Positions 29,767 through 44,719 of a stretch of DNA of 64,000 nucleotides are shown in pieces. The position numbers were made by a program, and so were the translations under genes. The notes below the pieces were generated by a model. It was not told the origin of the DNA and made no database searches. It saw only the letters and a list, made by a program, of their open reading frames with translations. Each line of letters begins with the position of its first letter. Position 1 is the first letter of the stretch. The DNA comes from Mycolicibacterium rutilum (GTDB taxonomy: Bacteria; Actinomycetota; Actinomycetes; Mycobacteriales; Mycobacteriaceae), in the NCBI RefSeq assembly GCF_900108565.1, contig NZ_LT629971.1, positions 1,550,001 through 1,614,000 on the forward strand, read 5' to 3'.

Positions 29767-30108
29767 TGCCGGGTCCTTTCGTGGAAGAGACCGCACTGGA
29801 CTCTTAGCTGGCCAACGACACACAAGGGTGTGAGCAACATATTTAGCACACATTGCCACTGATGAATAGCTAATCCCTGCAACCTGTTTCAATTGACTGA
29901 CATGTAAATTAATTACGCGGTTAACAAGGACTTTCAGGAGTTTTATGACGGAAGCTTGCTAAGAGAACTAATGGATTTGCAAACATTTCGACGCGCGTTC
30001 AGCAATCATTAGGGCCATCGCGCGCAAAATTACTCGTGACGGGCAGCGCCGAGCCCGCACGGCAATGACTTGCGGAAAGAGCAAACTGGCCGCGATGCGA
30101 AGAAGCGG
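29767..30108. other. 342-bp AT-rich intergenic region upstream of the PGRS gene
   Basis: No gene is supported. From about 29830 to 30030 the sequence is markedly more AT-rich than anywhere else in the window (runs such as TAAATTAATTA and AAAATTACT). The leftward promoter of the PGRS gene must lie here. AT-rich islands of this type are preferred binding sites for the xenogeneic silencer Lsr2, which is an inference here. Confidence 0.6.
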
Positions 30109-30912
30109 TCAGCGGTAACCGGTCAGGCGCGCGATGATCGCCGGCGCTCCACCCGACCCGATCGCCTGGGCCTCGCCGACGCCTGTGCTGCGGCCCACCC
30201 GCAGAGATGTTCCGACGTAACGGGATTCAGCGCCGCTGTGGAAGGGACGCAGGAAGTTGACCCGCAGGGACGAGGTGCGCAACAGGTCGTCGTCGCGTGC
30301 GGAGTTGATCGCGGCAGAGGCGACCATCTCCAGCGCCATCGCCGACACCCCGCCGTGCACGATGCCGATGAGGTTGTTGAGCACCGGGTCCTCGCCCTGT
30401 AACAGCACCTGACCTGCGCCGCCGCCCTCGGCGACCCGCACCGCCATCCGGTCGGCGAGCGTGCCCGGCGGCATCGGGCCGGTGGGCCCGTCGCTGAAGG
30501 AGCCGAGGGCGCCCGGCGTGCGGATGTAGAACGAGCGCACGGTCGCGGTCGCCAGCACGGTGTCGCGGTGGGCGAGGTCGCACACCGCCAACGCGACGTC
30601 GGTCTTCCTGCCGAACGGCCGGGCCGTCGCGACCACCGGTTCCTCCGGCGCCTCGGCGATGATCGCGGCCGCGTCCGGGTCGACCTCGACGGACAGTTCG
30701 GACGACACCGTCCACTCGTCGGGGCCGCGGCGGCGGTGGTTGACCAACCCGCAGGCGTGGTCGACCAGCATCGCCAGCGGTGCGATCGTCGGCGCTCCGG
30801 TCAGCGCGTTGGTCATCCCGCCGACGGGGATCGAGGCCACGCACTCGGCGGGACCGTCGACGGATGTCACGATGCCGAACCGGCCCAGCGGGGTGTTCAG
30901 CGGATGTGACAT
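30109..30912 (-). CDS. Acyl-CoA thioesterase, double hotdog fold
   Basis: 267 residues arranged as two hotdog modules. The second contains DPVLNNLIGIVHGGVSAMALEMVASAAINSA, the PaaI-like motif with HGG and a catalytic acidic residue on the following helix. The first (AMLVDHACGLVNHRRRGPDEWTVSSELSVEV) is the partner half. The family hydrolyses acyl- or aryl-CoA thioesters. ATG 30912 is divergent from the copper ATPase gene. Substrate preference cannot be judged. Confidence 0.85.
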   Translation of the reverse strand: MSHPLNTPLGRFGIVTSVDGPAECVASIPVGGMTNALTGAPTIAPLAMLVDHACGLVNHRRRGPDEWTVSSELSVEVDPDAAAIIAEAPEEPVVATARPFGRKTDVALAVCDLAHRDTVLATATVRSFYIRTPGALGSFSDGPTGPMPPGTLADRMAVRVAEGGGAGQVLLQGEDPVLNNLIGIVHGGVSAMALEMVASAAINSARDDDLLRTSSLRVNFLRPFHSGAESRYVGTSLRVGRSTGVGEAQAIGSGGAPAIIARLTGYR

Positions 30913-30944
30913 CGCCGTACAGCGTGACCGACCGAACCTGGCGC

Positions 30945-30963
30945 TATACCCCTATGGGGTATA
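30945..30963. promoter_or_regulatory. Copper-responsive operator (CsoR/RicR type)
   Basis: TATACCCCTATGGGGTATA has 8-bp perfect arms and contains TACCC-N5-GGGTA, the core of CsoR/RicR operators. It ends 11 bases before ATG 30975 of the copper ATPase and probably overlaps its -10, so repression by steric block is expected in low copper. Confidence 0.75.
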
Positions 30964-30974
30964 CCATCGCGACC

Positions 30975-33023
30975 ATGACCGAGGTCGAGCACGCGCAGCA
31001 CCACCACGGGGCCGAGCACGCCGGCGGGCACAGCGGTCACGGCCACGACGACCACGTCGCCCAGTTCCGTCGCCTGTTCTGGATCATGCTCGTGCTCGCC
31101 GTGCCGACGGTGGCGCTGTCGGGGATGTTCGCGATGATCGTCGGCTATTCGCCGCCCGACGTGCCCTGGGTGTCGCCGGTGCTGGGCACCGTCATGTACC
31201 TCTGGGGCGGACGCCCGTTCCTGACCGGTGCTGTCAGCGAAATCCGTTCGCGCACACCGGGAATGATGCTGCTGATCGGTCTGGCCATCACGGTGGCGTT
31301 CGTGTCGTCGTGGGGCGCGAGCCTGGGCGTGCTGCACCACCAGCTGGACTTCTGGTGGGAGCTGGCGCTGCTCATCGTGATCATGCTGCTCGGCCACTGG
31401 ATCGAGATGCGCTCGCTCGCGCAGACCAGCTCCGCGCTCGAGTCCCTGGCGGCTCTGCTGCCCGACGAGGCGGAACGAATCGTCGGCGACGGCACCGAGA
31501 CCGTCGCGCCCTCGGAGTTGCAGACCGGCGACGTCGTGCTGGTCCGGCCCGGAGCCAGTGTGCCCGCCGACGGCGACGTGGTCGACGGATCCGCCGACGT
31601 CGACGAGTCGATGGTCACCGGCGAGTCGCGGCCCGTGCGCCGCAGCGTCGGCGACCACGTCGTCGCGGGCACCGTCGCCACCGACTCGGCACTGCGGGTG
31701 ACCGTGACCGCGGTGGGCGACGACACCACGCTCGCCGGCATCCAGCGGCTTGTCACCGAGGCGCAGAACTCGTCGTCGCGGGCGCAGCGGCTGGCCGACC
31801 GCGCGGCGGGTTGGCTGTTCTGGTTCGCCTTGTCGGCGGCGATCCTCACCGCGGCAGCGTGGTCGTTCCTCGGCCAGCCGTCAGAAGCGGTCATCCGGAC
31901 CATCACGGTGCTCGTGATCGCCTGCCCGCACGCCCTCGGATTGGCGATCCCGCTGGTGGTGTCGATCGCCACCGAACGGGCCGCGCGCGGCGGCGTGCTG
32001 GTCAAGGACCGGCTCGCGCTCGAGAACATGCGCACCGTCGACGCGGTGCTGTTCGACAAGACGGGCACGCTCACCGCGGGGAAGCCCGCGGTCACCGACG
32101 TCGTGGCCGCGGCCGGCCGCGACGAGAACACACTGCTGGCGCTGGCGGCGGCCGCCGAGGCCGATTCCGAACATCCGCTGGCCCGCGCGATCGTGGGGAT
32201 CGCCAAAGAGCGTGGGTTGGCGGTGCCGGCCGCCCGCGACTTCACCTCGTCGCCGGCCGTCGGCGTCACCGCGCTGGTCGACGGCGCGACGGTCCGGGTC
32301 GGCGGGCCGCGGATGCTGGCCGAGGCCGGCCTGGCCGAACTGCCGGAGACCGGGACGTGGCGCGACGAGGGGGCGACGGTGCTGCACGTCGTCGTCGACG
32401 GCACGGTGGCCGGAGCGCTCAAGCTCGCCGACGAGATCCGCCCGGAGTCGCGGCAGGCCGTGGCGGCGCTGCGGGATCTGGGCATCGAGACCGTGCTGAT
32501 CACCGGCGACGCGGAGTCGGTCGCCCACGCGGTCGCCGCCGAACTCGGGATCGAGCGGGTGTACGCCGAGGTGCGGCCCGAGGACAAGGCCGCCAAGGTC
32601 GCCGAGCTCGCGGCGGAAGGCCGCACAGTCGCGATGGTCGGCGACGGGGTGAACGACGCCCCGGCAATCGCGGCGGCGGCCGCCGAGGGCGGAGTGGGCA
32701 TCGCGATCGGCGCGGGCACCGACGTGGCGATCGCGTCGGCCGGGGTGATCCTGGCCGGCTCTGATCCCCGGTCGGCGCTCTCGGTCGTCCTGCTGTCGCG
32801 TGAATCGTATCGCAAGATGCGTCAAAATCTTTGGTGGGCAGCGGGATACAACCTCGTGGCGGTGCCCTTGGCGGCGGGGGTGCTCGCGCCCGTGGGGTTT
32901 GTGATGCCGATGTCGGTCGGGGCGATCTTGATGTCCGCGTCGACGGTGGTGGTGGCGCTCAACGCGCAACTGCTGCGTCGCCTCGACTTGCGGCCCGACG
33001 CCGCACTGCGAGCGCTTTCCTAA
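30975..33023 (+). CDS. Copper-translocating P1B-type ATPase (CPH, CopB-like)
   Basis: 682 residues. The His-rich N-terminus (HHH and HGHDDH within the first 27 residues) stands in place of a CxxC metal domain. The A-domain has TGES, and the sixth-helix metal motif is Cys317-Pro-His, which marks the CopB group (P1B-3). The phosphorylation motif DKTGT has Asp361; HP is in SEHPLA, and MVGDGVNDAPA is the hinge. About eight membrane helices are visible. CPH pumps export copper, and the CsoR/RicR palindrome just upstream agrees. ATG 30975 is used. Confidence 0.92.
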   Translation: MTEVEHAQHHHGAEHAGGHSGHGHDDHVAQFRRLFWIMLVLAVPTVALSGMFAMIVGYSPPDVPWVSPVLGTVMYLWGGRPFLTGAVSEIRSRTPGMMLLIGLAITVAFVSSWGASLGVLHHQLDFWWELALLIVIMLLGHWIEMRSLAQTSSALESLAALLPDEAERIVGDGTETVAPSELQTGDVVLVRPGASVPADGDVVDGSADVDESMVTGESRPVRRSVGDHVVAGTVATDSALRVTVTAVGDDTTLAGIQRLVTEAQNSSSRAQRLADRAAGWLFWFALSAAILTAAAWSFLGQPSEAVIRTITVLVIACPHALGLAIPLVVSIATERAARGGVLVKDRLALENMRTVDAVLFDKTGTLTAGKPAVTDVVAAAGRDENTLLALAAAAEADSEHPLARAIVGIAKERGLAVPAARDFTSSPAVGVTALVDGATVRVGGPRMLAEAGLAELPETGTWRDEGATVLHVVVDGTVAGALKLADEIRPESRQAVAALRDLGIETVLITGDAESVAHAVAAELGIERVYAEVRPEDKAAKVAELAAEGRTVAMVGDGVNDAPAIAAAAAEGGVGIAIGAGTDVAIASAGVILAGSDPRSALSVVLLSRESYRKMRQNLWWAAGYNLVAVPLAAGVLAPVGFVMPMSVGAILMSASTVVVALNAQLLRRLDLRPDAALRALS

Positions 33024-33423
33024 GAATCTGGCTAGGCTTTTCGCAAACCACTTGTGATCAAGTTCGCACAGGTCGCACGATCACGGCAGCTCAACAGCAA
33101 ACTAGCCGGCGCACCTGGAGGGCAGTGTGACGAATGCCGCATCTGCCCCCGTCGCACTGACATCTGGTCAATCATCAACGCGCTCAATGGCATTGGTCGA
33201 TCTACCGGTTTGCGGCCGGCGGCGCGCGCACCGGCCGGCAACGGGTTAGTTAGGTAGGGCTAAGTTGGCATGTCACCCGGTGTTTGTCATATCGTTTTCT
33301 CCACTTGAGGCATGTGGAAAAAGGCCGGCGTTCGATGCTGCACGAAGGCACTCCATAGCCCGGACCGGCGAAACGCCGTTGTCGGCGGCTGCCAGGCAGA
33401 AGCTTCGTAAAGGGTAGGTGGGA
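33024..33423. other. 400-bp upstream region of gltB
   Basis: No gene is supported. The sequence must hold the gltB promoter and a long leader. A stretch at 33250-33268 partly resembles an IdeR box (about 13 of 19 positions), too weak to call. GGGTAGG at 33413-33419 is the likely ribosome site for ATG 33424. Confidence 0.5.
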
Positions 33424-39466
<6,043 letters not shown>

Positions 39467-39529
39467 GCCCTGCCGCGACACGCGGCGCAATGGACGGGTT
39501 TTCCGCGTGCGCGCGAGACAGTAGTGGCG

Positions 39530-40366
39530 ATGATCGGCCGCTACCGAACCACCCGTCCCGTCGTGGAGCTCAACCGGCGCAACTTCCTGGCTGCGCTGTC
39601 TGTAGCAACGCTGGGCGCGGTCGGGCTGAGTCGCTGCGCGGCCGACGGTTCACCCCAGGTGACCGGGGTGGCCGCCGAAGTGGCCAAACCGTCGGGCGCA
39701 TCGCCGGTGGGCCTGCTGCCGCCGCCGCCCGACAGCGCGCGGGTAGCGCTGCCCGGCGGCGTGCTGAGCAGGCTGCCCGGTGAGGGCGACCTGCTGGCAC
39801 TGACCGTCGACGACGGGGTGAGCAGCGAGGTGGTCCGGGCGTACACGCAGTTCGCCAAGGACACCGGCGCGCGGATGACGTTCTTCGTCAACGGGATCTA
39901 CCGGTCCTGGACCGACCACATCGATGTGCTGCGGCCCCTGGTCGACGCGGGTCAGATTCAACTGGCGAACCACACCTGGTCACATCCGAACCTCACCAAG
40001 CTGCCGCTGGCCGACGTCGCCGAGGAGTTCCGGCACAACCACGAATTCCTGTGGAAGACATACGGAATCGACGCCCGACCGTACTTCCGGCCGCCGTACG
40101 GCGCGCACAACGCACACGTCGAGAAGGTGGCGGGCGAGTTGGGCTACACGGCGAACACGTTGTGGTCTGGCACCCTCGAGGACCACGTGTGGATCCCGGC
40201 GGCCGACGTGGTCGCGATGGCCGACCGGTACTTCACCGCGCAGACCATCGTCATCGGACACCTCAATCACGAGCCGGTCACCGAGGTCTACGGGCAGCTG
40301 GTCGACATCATCCGCGCGCGACGGCTGCGCACGGTGACGCTGAACGACGTGTTCGTCAGGCCGTGA
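39530..40366 (+). CDS. Exported polysaccharide deacetylase (NodB domain)
   Basis: 278 residues. The N-terminus NRRNFLAALSVATLGAVGL is a twin-arginine signal (RRNFL). The Cys at 36 follows Arg, so a lipobox is doubtful. The NodB domain has TVDDG (Asp94, Asp95), NHTWSHPN (His148 and His152 as metal ligands) and RPPYG (187-191). It removes acyl groups from amino sugars, probably of peptidoglycan or another cell-wall glycan. GTG 39524 is an alternative start two codons upstream. The gene stands alone behind gltD. Confidence 0.9.
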   Translation: MIGRYRTTRPVVELNRRNFLAALSVATLGAVGLSRCAADGSPQVTGVAAEVAKPSGASPVGLLPPPPDSARVALPGGVLSRLPGEGDLLALTVDDGVSSEVVRAYTQFAKDTGARMTFFVNGIYRSWTDHIDVLRPLVDAGQIQLANHTWSHPNLTKLPLADVAEEFRHNHEFLWKTYGIDARPYFRPPYGAHNAHVEKVAGELGYTANTLWSGTLEDHVWIPAADVVAMADRYFTAQTIVIGHLNHEPVTEVYGQLVDIIRARRLRTVTLNDVFVRP

Positions 40367-40630
40367 CGGCCGCGGACCGGATGCCGCGCAGTCGCCATGT
40401 GTGCGGATTCGTACGGTGGACCGGCGCGTCGCGGACGACACCGCACAGTCGGAAAGAAACGGGCGAGAATTTGGTCACATCTGCCACATCAGTCACTCCA
40501 AAAACGTCTGACGATTTGTCGGCGCGCCTACCATAGTTTGCCAACGCACAGGTATCTAATGACTTCATGAGGGCACTGCGGTAATGTAGGCCCCCGGTCA
40601 GCAATCGGTATCGACGCAGGAGTCAGTTCC

Positions 40631-40771
40631 GTGTACCACAACCCAATCTCACGGTCACGGGTGAGTCGTATCGCCTGGTCACTGTTGCGACATCCCCTGA
40701 AGAGCCGGGAATTTCCCGCCAAGGCCGAGCGCCTGATCACCGCGGACGAACTCCGCCTGTACGGCGTCTAG
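40631..40771 (+). CDS. Small basic conserved-looking protein, 46 residues
   Basis: AGGAG at 40618-40622 precedes GTG 40631 by eight bases. The product MYHNPISRSRVSRIAWSLLR continues with HPLKSREFPAKAERLITADE and ends LRLYGV. It is basic and amphipathic at the start and acidic near the end, with codon use like the neighbouring genes. It lies in a 496-base gap that has no other candidate. It looks real, but homology is not verified and no function is suggested. Confidence 0.6.
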   Translation: MYHNPISRSRVSRIAWSLLRHPLKSREFPAKAERLITADELRLYGV

Positions 40772-40862
40772 CGAACACAACCGCCGGCGAAGCCCGCCAG
40801 CGACGGTGTGTGATCTCGGCTTTGCCGAATCGTTATATCTTCGTGACCGTCAGGAAAGTTTG

Positions 40863-41710
40863 CTAGTCGCGCAGCCCTGACGCCGCAATCTCGTCGGCCA
40901 ACGGCTGCAGCACGGCCGGATCATACGGCGGCGGCAGGTAGATGATCGCCAGGTCCAGCCCCTCTTACCCAGCGCCGCAGCCTCCTCGACCACCTTGCCG
41001 TAGTTGCGCTCGGCGTCCAGGCGCACGTGCGCCGACAGCGTGATCTCTGCCGGATCGCGGCCGATGTCGGCGCAGTGCGACGCCAGCACGTCACGCTTGC
41101 GGGCGAACTCCTCCGGCGGGCCACCGACGAAATTCCAGTGGTCGGCGTACTTGGCGGTGATCCTCAGCGTGCGCTTCTCACCGCTGCCGCCGATGCAGAT
41201 CGGCGGATGCGGCTGCTGCGGGTCCTTCGGCTCGTTGCGGGCATCCTTGAGCTGGTAGTACTTGCCGTCGAACGACGTCGTCTCCTGGCTGAGTAGACCC
41301 GTCAGCACCTCGCAGGCCTCCTCGAACCGGTCGAAGCGCTCCTTGATCGACCCCAGCTCGATGCCGTACGCGCCCGACTCCTCCTCGTTCCAGCCCGCGC
41401 CGATGCCGAGTTCGAGTCGGCCGCCCGACACGATGTCGAGCGCGGAAGCCATGTTCGCCAACACCGCCGGGTGCCGGTAGTGGATGCCGGTGACGAGCAC
41501 GCCGACCCGGAGCCGCTTGGTCGCCTGCGCCAGCGCGGTCAAGGTGATCCAGCCCTCGAGGCATGGGCCGCTCGAGTCGGAGAAGATCGGATAGAAGTGG
41601 TCGAAGGTCCAACCGGACTCGAAGACCTCGATGTCGTCGGCGGCCTGCCAGACGGCAAGCATGTCCGACCATGCGGTGTTCTGCGGTGACGTCTTGAAGG
41701 CGAATCTCAT
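40863..41710 (-). pseudogene. LLM-class F420-dependent oxidoreductase with 3' frameshift
   Basis: A luciferase-like (TIM-barrel) F420 oxidoreductase: MRFAFKTSPQNTAWSDMLA, WTFDHFYP, LGIGAGWNEEESGAYGIE and PPICIGGSGEKRTLRI are all family blocks. After GKVVEEAAALGK the open frame changes to an Arg/Cys-rich tail and ends at 40850. One extra base near the G run at 40959-40962 would restore GLDLAIIYLPPPYDPAVLQP and a stop at 40863, giving 282 residues, the family length. So one base is missing here, either a true frameshift or a homopolymer error. The core active-site region is intact. Confidence 0.85.
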
Positions 41711-41760
41711 TGCTTCAACGTTAGTCCCGGAAACCTGGTGATCGCCTGTGGACGATCGGG

Positions 41761-43257
41761 CTACTCGGTCTCGCCGAACTCGTCGAACCAGTAGGCGAGT
41801 TTGCCGCGCCGACTGACCGCGCGCAGTCGGCGCTCGGCCACCGCGCGGGTCTTGGTGGTGGTCACGATCAGTAGTTCGTCACCGATCGCGATGCGGGTGT
41901 CGGGCTGCGGCACGAAGGTTCGGCCGTTGCGGATGATCAGCGTGATCACGCTCGGATCGGGCAGCCGCAACTCGAGCACGGTGACGTTGTGCAGCCGCGA
42001 CGGCGCCTGCACCGTCATCGTCAGCAGTTCGGCGTCCAACACGTCCAGCGGCGCCGACTCCACCGCGATCTCGCGCGTCGCCTCCTTCGGGATCAGTCCC
42101 AGCCGGTGCGCGAGCGGGCGCAGGCTCGGACCCTGCAGCAGCGTGAACACCACCACGAGGATGAAGACGATGTTGAGCAGGTGGATGCTGTTCGGCACGC
42201 CGCCGACGATCGGGAACGTCGCCAATACGATCGGGACCGCGCCGCGCAGCCCCGCCCACGACACGAAAACCTGTTCGCGCCAGGGGATCCGGAACCAGAT
42301 GACCGAGGCGACGACGGACAGCGGCCTGGCGACGAGCAGCAGCACCAGCCCGGTGACGATCCCGGGGACGATCGCGCTGGCGAGGTCGCTGGGATCCACC
42401 AGCAGACCGAGCAGTACGAACAGGCCGATCTGCGCCAGCCAGCCCAGGCCCTCGGCGAACGAGCGGGTCGCCGACCGGTGCGGCAGACCGGAATTGGCCA
42501 ACACCACCGCGGACAGATACGCCGCCAGGAATCCGCTGGCATGCGCGCTACCGCCCGCGGCGAACGCCACCATGCCGAGCCCGAAGGTGGCCAGCGGGTA
42601 CAGGCCCGAGGCGGGAAGGGCGATGCGGCGCAACGCGATCGAACCGAGGTACCCGACGCCCAGACCGATCGCGGCGCCGAGCACCAGCTCGTAGCCCAGT
42701 TCCATCAGCGCGTGCACCGGCGACACCTCCAGCGGTGTCACGCTGAACATCAGCACCAGGATGACCGCGGGCGCGTCGTTGAAGCCGGACTCAGCTTCGA
42801 GCAGACCGGCCACTCGGCGCGGCAGCGGCACGACACGCAGCACCGAGAACACCGCCGCCGCATCGGTGACCGACACGACGGCGCCGAGCAGCAGCGACAG
42901 TTGCCAGTCGAGCCCGATCAGCAGGTGCGCCCCGGCGGCGGTCACCAGCATGCTGACCGCGACACCGACGGTGGCAAGCATCGCCGCCGGCGCCAGCAGT
43001 CGGCGAATGTCGGAGAAGCGGGTGGTCAGACCGCCTTCGACGAGGATCACGGCCAACGCCACGGTGCCGAGGTGGTCGGCGAGCAGATAATTGTCGAAGT
43101 CCAGTCCGAGTCCGTCCTCGCCGACGATGACGCCGACGCCGAGGAACAGCAGCAGGCTGGGCAGCCCGACACGGCTTGCGGCCCTGGTGGCGACGATGCT
43201 GGCCAGCAGCACCACCCCAGCGAGCAGCAGCATGAGATACAGCTGCTCAAGGGTCAT
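41761..43257 (-). CDS. K+/H+ (or Na+/H+) antiporter, CPA1/NhaP2 type with TrkA-C domain
   Basis: 498 residues. About 12 membrane helices form the CPA domain (MTLEQLYLMLLLAGVVLLAS; SVTDAAAVFSVLR and GFNDAPAVILVLM hold the ion-binding Asp residues). A cytoplasmic TrkA-C/RCK_C domain follows (LHNVTVLELRLPDPSVITLIIRNGRTFVPQPDTRIAIGDELLIV). It exports K+ or Na+ in exchange for protons. ATG 43257 is used. The divergent neighbour encodes a K+-channel-type TrkA-N protein, so the pair points to potassium homeostasis. Confidence 0.92.
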   Translation of the reverse strand: MTLEQLYLMLLLAGVVLLASIVATRAASRVGLPSLLLFLGVGVIVGEDGLGLDFDNYLLADHLGTVALAVILVEGGLTTRFSDIRRLLAPAAMLATVGVAVSMLVTAAGAHLLIGLDWQLSLLLGAVVSVTDAAAVFSVLRVVPLPRRVAGLLEAESGFNDAPAVILVLMFSVTPLEVSPVHALMELGYELVLGAAIGLGVGYLGSIALRRIALPASGLYPLATFGLGMVAFAAGGSAHASGFLAAYLSAVVLANSGLPHRSATRSFAEGLGWLAQIGLFVLLGLLVDPSDLASAIVPGIVTGLVLLLVARPLSVVASVIWFRIPWREQVFVSWAGLRGAVPIVLATFPIVGGVPNSIHLLNIVFILVVVFTLLQGPSLRPLAHRLGLIPKEATREIAVESAPLDVLDAELLTMTVQAPSRLHNVTVLELRLPDPSVITLIIRNGRTFVPQPDTRIAIGDELLIVTTTKTRAVAERRLRAVSRRGKLAYWFDEFGETE

Positions 43258-43430
43258 TTCATCGCCGTTCGGTCGGTCTGACGTGCAGTAAACACCTACC
43301 ACGGCGCGGCGACCGATGTTCTGACCCGGTAGCCGCGCAGGGTGCGGCCCGCATCGGTCAGTATGAAGTCGTGATCCGGCCGTGGAGACGCTCAGCGCAG
43401 GCACCGCGCCGCGTCGACGAGCGCGCCGTG

Positions 43431-44111
43431 ATGCGGGTCGGTGTCGCGGGCGCCGGCGCGGTCGGGCGATCGGTCGCCCAGGAACTCCTCGACTACGGGC
43501 ACCGGGTTCTGCTCATCGAGCACAATGCCCGCCACTACGAACCGCACAGCGTGCCCGGGGCCGAATGGCTGCTCGCCGACGCCTGCGAGCTGTCGGCGCT
43601 CGAGGAGTCCGGCCTGCACATGTGCGACGTGATGATCGCGGCCACCGGCGACGACAAGGTGAACCTGGCGGCGTCGCTGCTGGCGAAGACCGAGTTCGGT
43701 GTCGCGCGCGTGGTGGCCAGGGTCAACGACCTGCGCAACGAGTGGCTGTTCACCGAGGGGTGGGGCGTCGACGTCGCGGTGTCGGCGCCCAGCGCGCTGG
43801 TCGCGGCGATCGAGGGGGCGATCGACATCGGCCACGTCGTGCGGCTGATGCAGCTGCGGCGCGGCCAGGTGAGCCTGGCGAAACTGACGCTGCCCGAAGG
43901 TGACCTGCTGGTGGGCCAGCGGATGCGTGACCTGCCGCTGCCCGACAACACGATGCTGGCGATCGTCATCCGCGACAGCGGTGTCGTGCTGCCCAAGCCC
44001 GACGACGTGTTGGAGGCCGGCGACGAGATGCTGTTCCTGGTCGGCGGGTCCGGCCACACCGAGGTGCGGGGTCTTGTACAGGGGGCGCTCGAGCCGCTGC
44101 CCGAGCGATGA
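43431..44111 (+). CDS. TrkA-family potassium transport regulator
   Basis: 226 residues. The Rossmann RCK_N domain (MRVGVAGAGAVGRSVAQELLDYGHRV, IEHN; DVMIAATGDDKVNLAASLLAK) binds NAD(H) or ATP. It is followed by RCK_C (GQVSLAKLTLPEGDLLVGQRMRDLPLPDNTMLAIVIRDSGVVLPKPDDVLEAGDEMLFLVG). Such proteins gate TrkG/H-type K+ uptake and resemble mycobacterial CeoB/CeoC; the membrane partner is not in the window. ATG 43431 starts at the Rossmann motif; GTG 43371 would add 20 residues. Confidence 0.9.
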   Translation: MRVGVAGAGAVGRSVAQELLDYGHRVLLIEHNARHYEPHSVPGAEWLLADACELSALEESGLHMCDVMIAATGDDKVNLAASLLAKTEFGVARVVARVNDLRNEWLFTEGWGVDVAVSAPSALVAAIEGAIDIGHVVRLMQLRRGQVSLAKLTLPEGDLLVGQRMRDLPLPDNTMLAIVIRDSGVVLPKPDDVLEAGDEMLFLVGGSGHTEVRGLVQGALEPLPER

Positions 44112-44135
44112 CTTTTCGCTGGTGCGCGGGTCGGT

Positions 44136-44717
44136 ATGGACATGATCGATCTGACCGCAGCGTGCAGACGCACCGCCGACGTGCTGGTGAACGTGACCGA
44201 CGACCAGTTGAGTGCCCCGACCCCCTGTGAAGACCTGCGGCTAGACGCGTTGCTGGCGCACATCGGCGGGCTCGCGCTGGCCTTCAACGCCGCTGCGCAC
44301 AAGGAGTTCGGCCCGCTCACCGACACCCCGCCCACCTTCGACCCGGCGCTCGACGACGACTGGCGGGTGCGGTATCCGGCCCGGCTCACGGAGTTGGCGC
44401 TGGCGTTCTCCCGGCCCGCGGCATGGGAGGGGATGACGCGCGCGGGCACGGTCGACTTTCCGGCCGAGGTGGCCGGGATGGTCGCGCTCACCGAGGTGGT
44501 CATCCACGGCTGGGACGTCGCACGCGCCAGCGGGCAGCGGTATGAGATCGACGACGAGACCGTCGCGGTGGTGCTGCCGCACGTCAGCCAGATCGCGGCC
44601 GAAGGTCCGGTGGAGGGGCTGTTCGCCCGCGCGGTACCCGTCGCCGACGACGCGCCGGTGCTGGACCGTCTGGTTGCGATGACCGGCCGCGACCCCGGAT
44701 GGTCCGCGGGACACTGA
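44136..44717 (+). CDS. TIGR03086-family DinB-like metal-binding protein
   Basis: 193 residues of the DinB/mycothiol maleylpyruvate-isomerase-like four-helix fold. SAPTPCEDLRLDALLAHIGGLALAF supplies the first metal His (near 42), and VALTEVVIHGWDVARASGQ supplies another at the conserved EVxxHGWD motif. The group is common in actinobacteria and is linked to mycothiol-dependent chemistry in characterised members; this protein's substrate is unknown. ATG 44136 follows trkA by 24 bases. Confidence 0.88.
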   Translation: MDMIDLTAACRRTADVLVNVTDDQLSAPTPCEDLRLDALLAHIGGLALAFNAAAHKEFGPLTDTPPTFDPALDDDWRVRYPARLTELALAFSRPAAWEGMTRAGTVDFPAEVAGMVALTEVVIHGWDVARASGQRYEIDDETVAVVLPHVSQIAAEGPVEGLFARAVPVADDAPVLDRLVAMTGRDPGWSAGH

Positions 44718-44719
44718 GC

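Noticed and set aside
33250..33268. TTAGGTAGGGCTAAGTTGG resembles an IdeR iron box upstream of gltB
   Set aside because: Only about 13 of 19 positions fit, and one half-site is poor. Iron control of an Fe-S enzyme is tempting, but the match is too weak.
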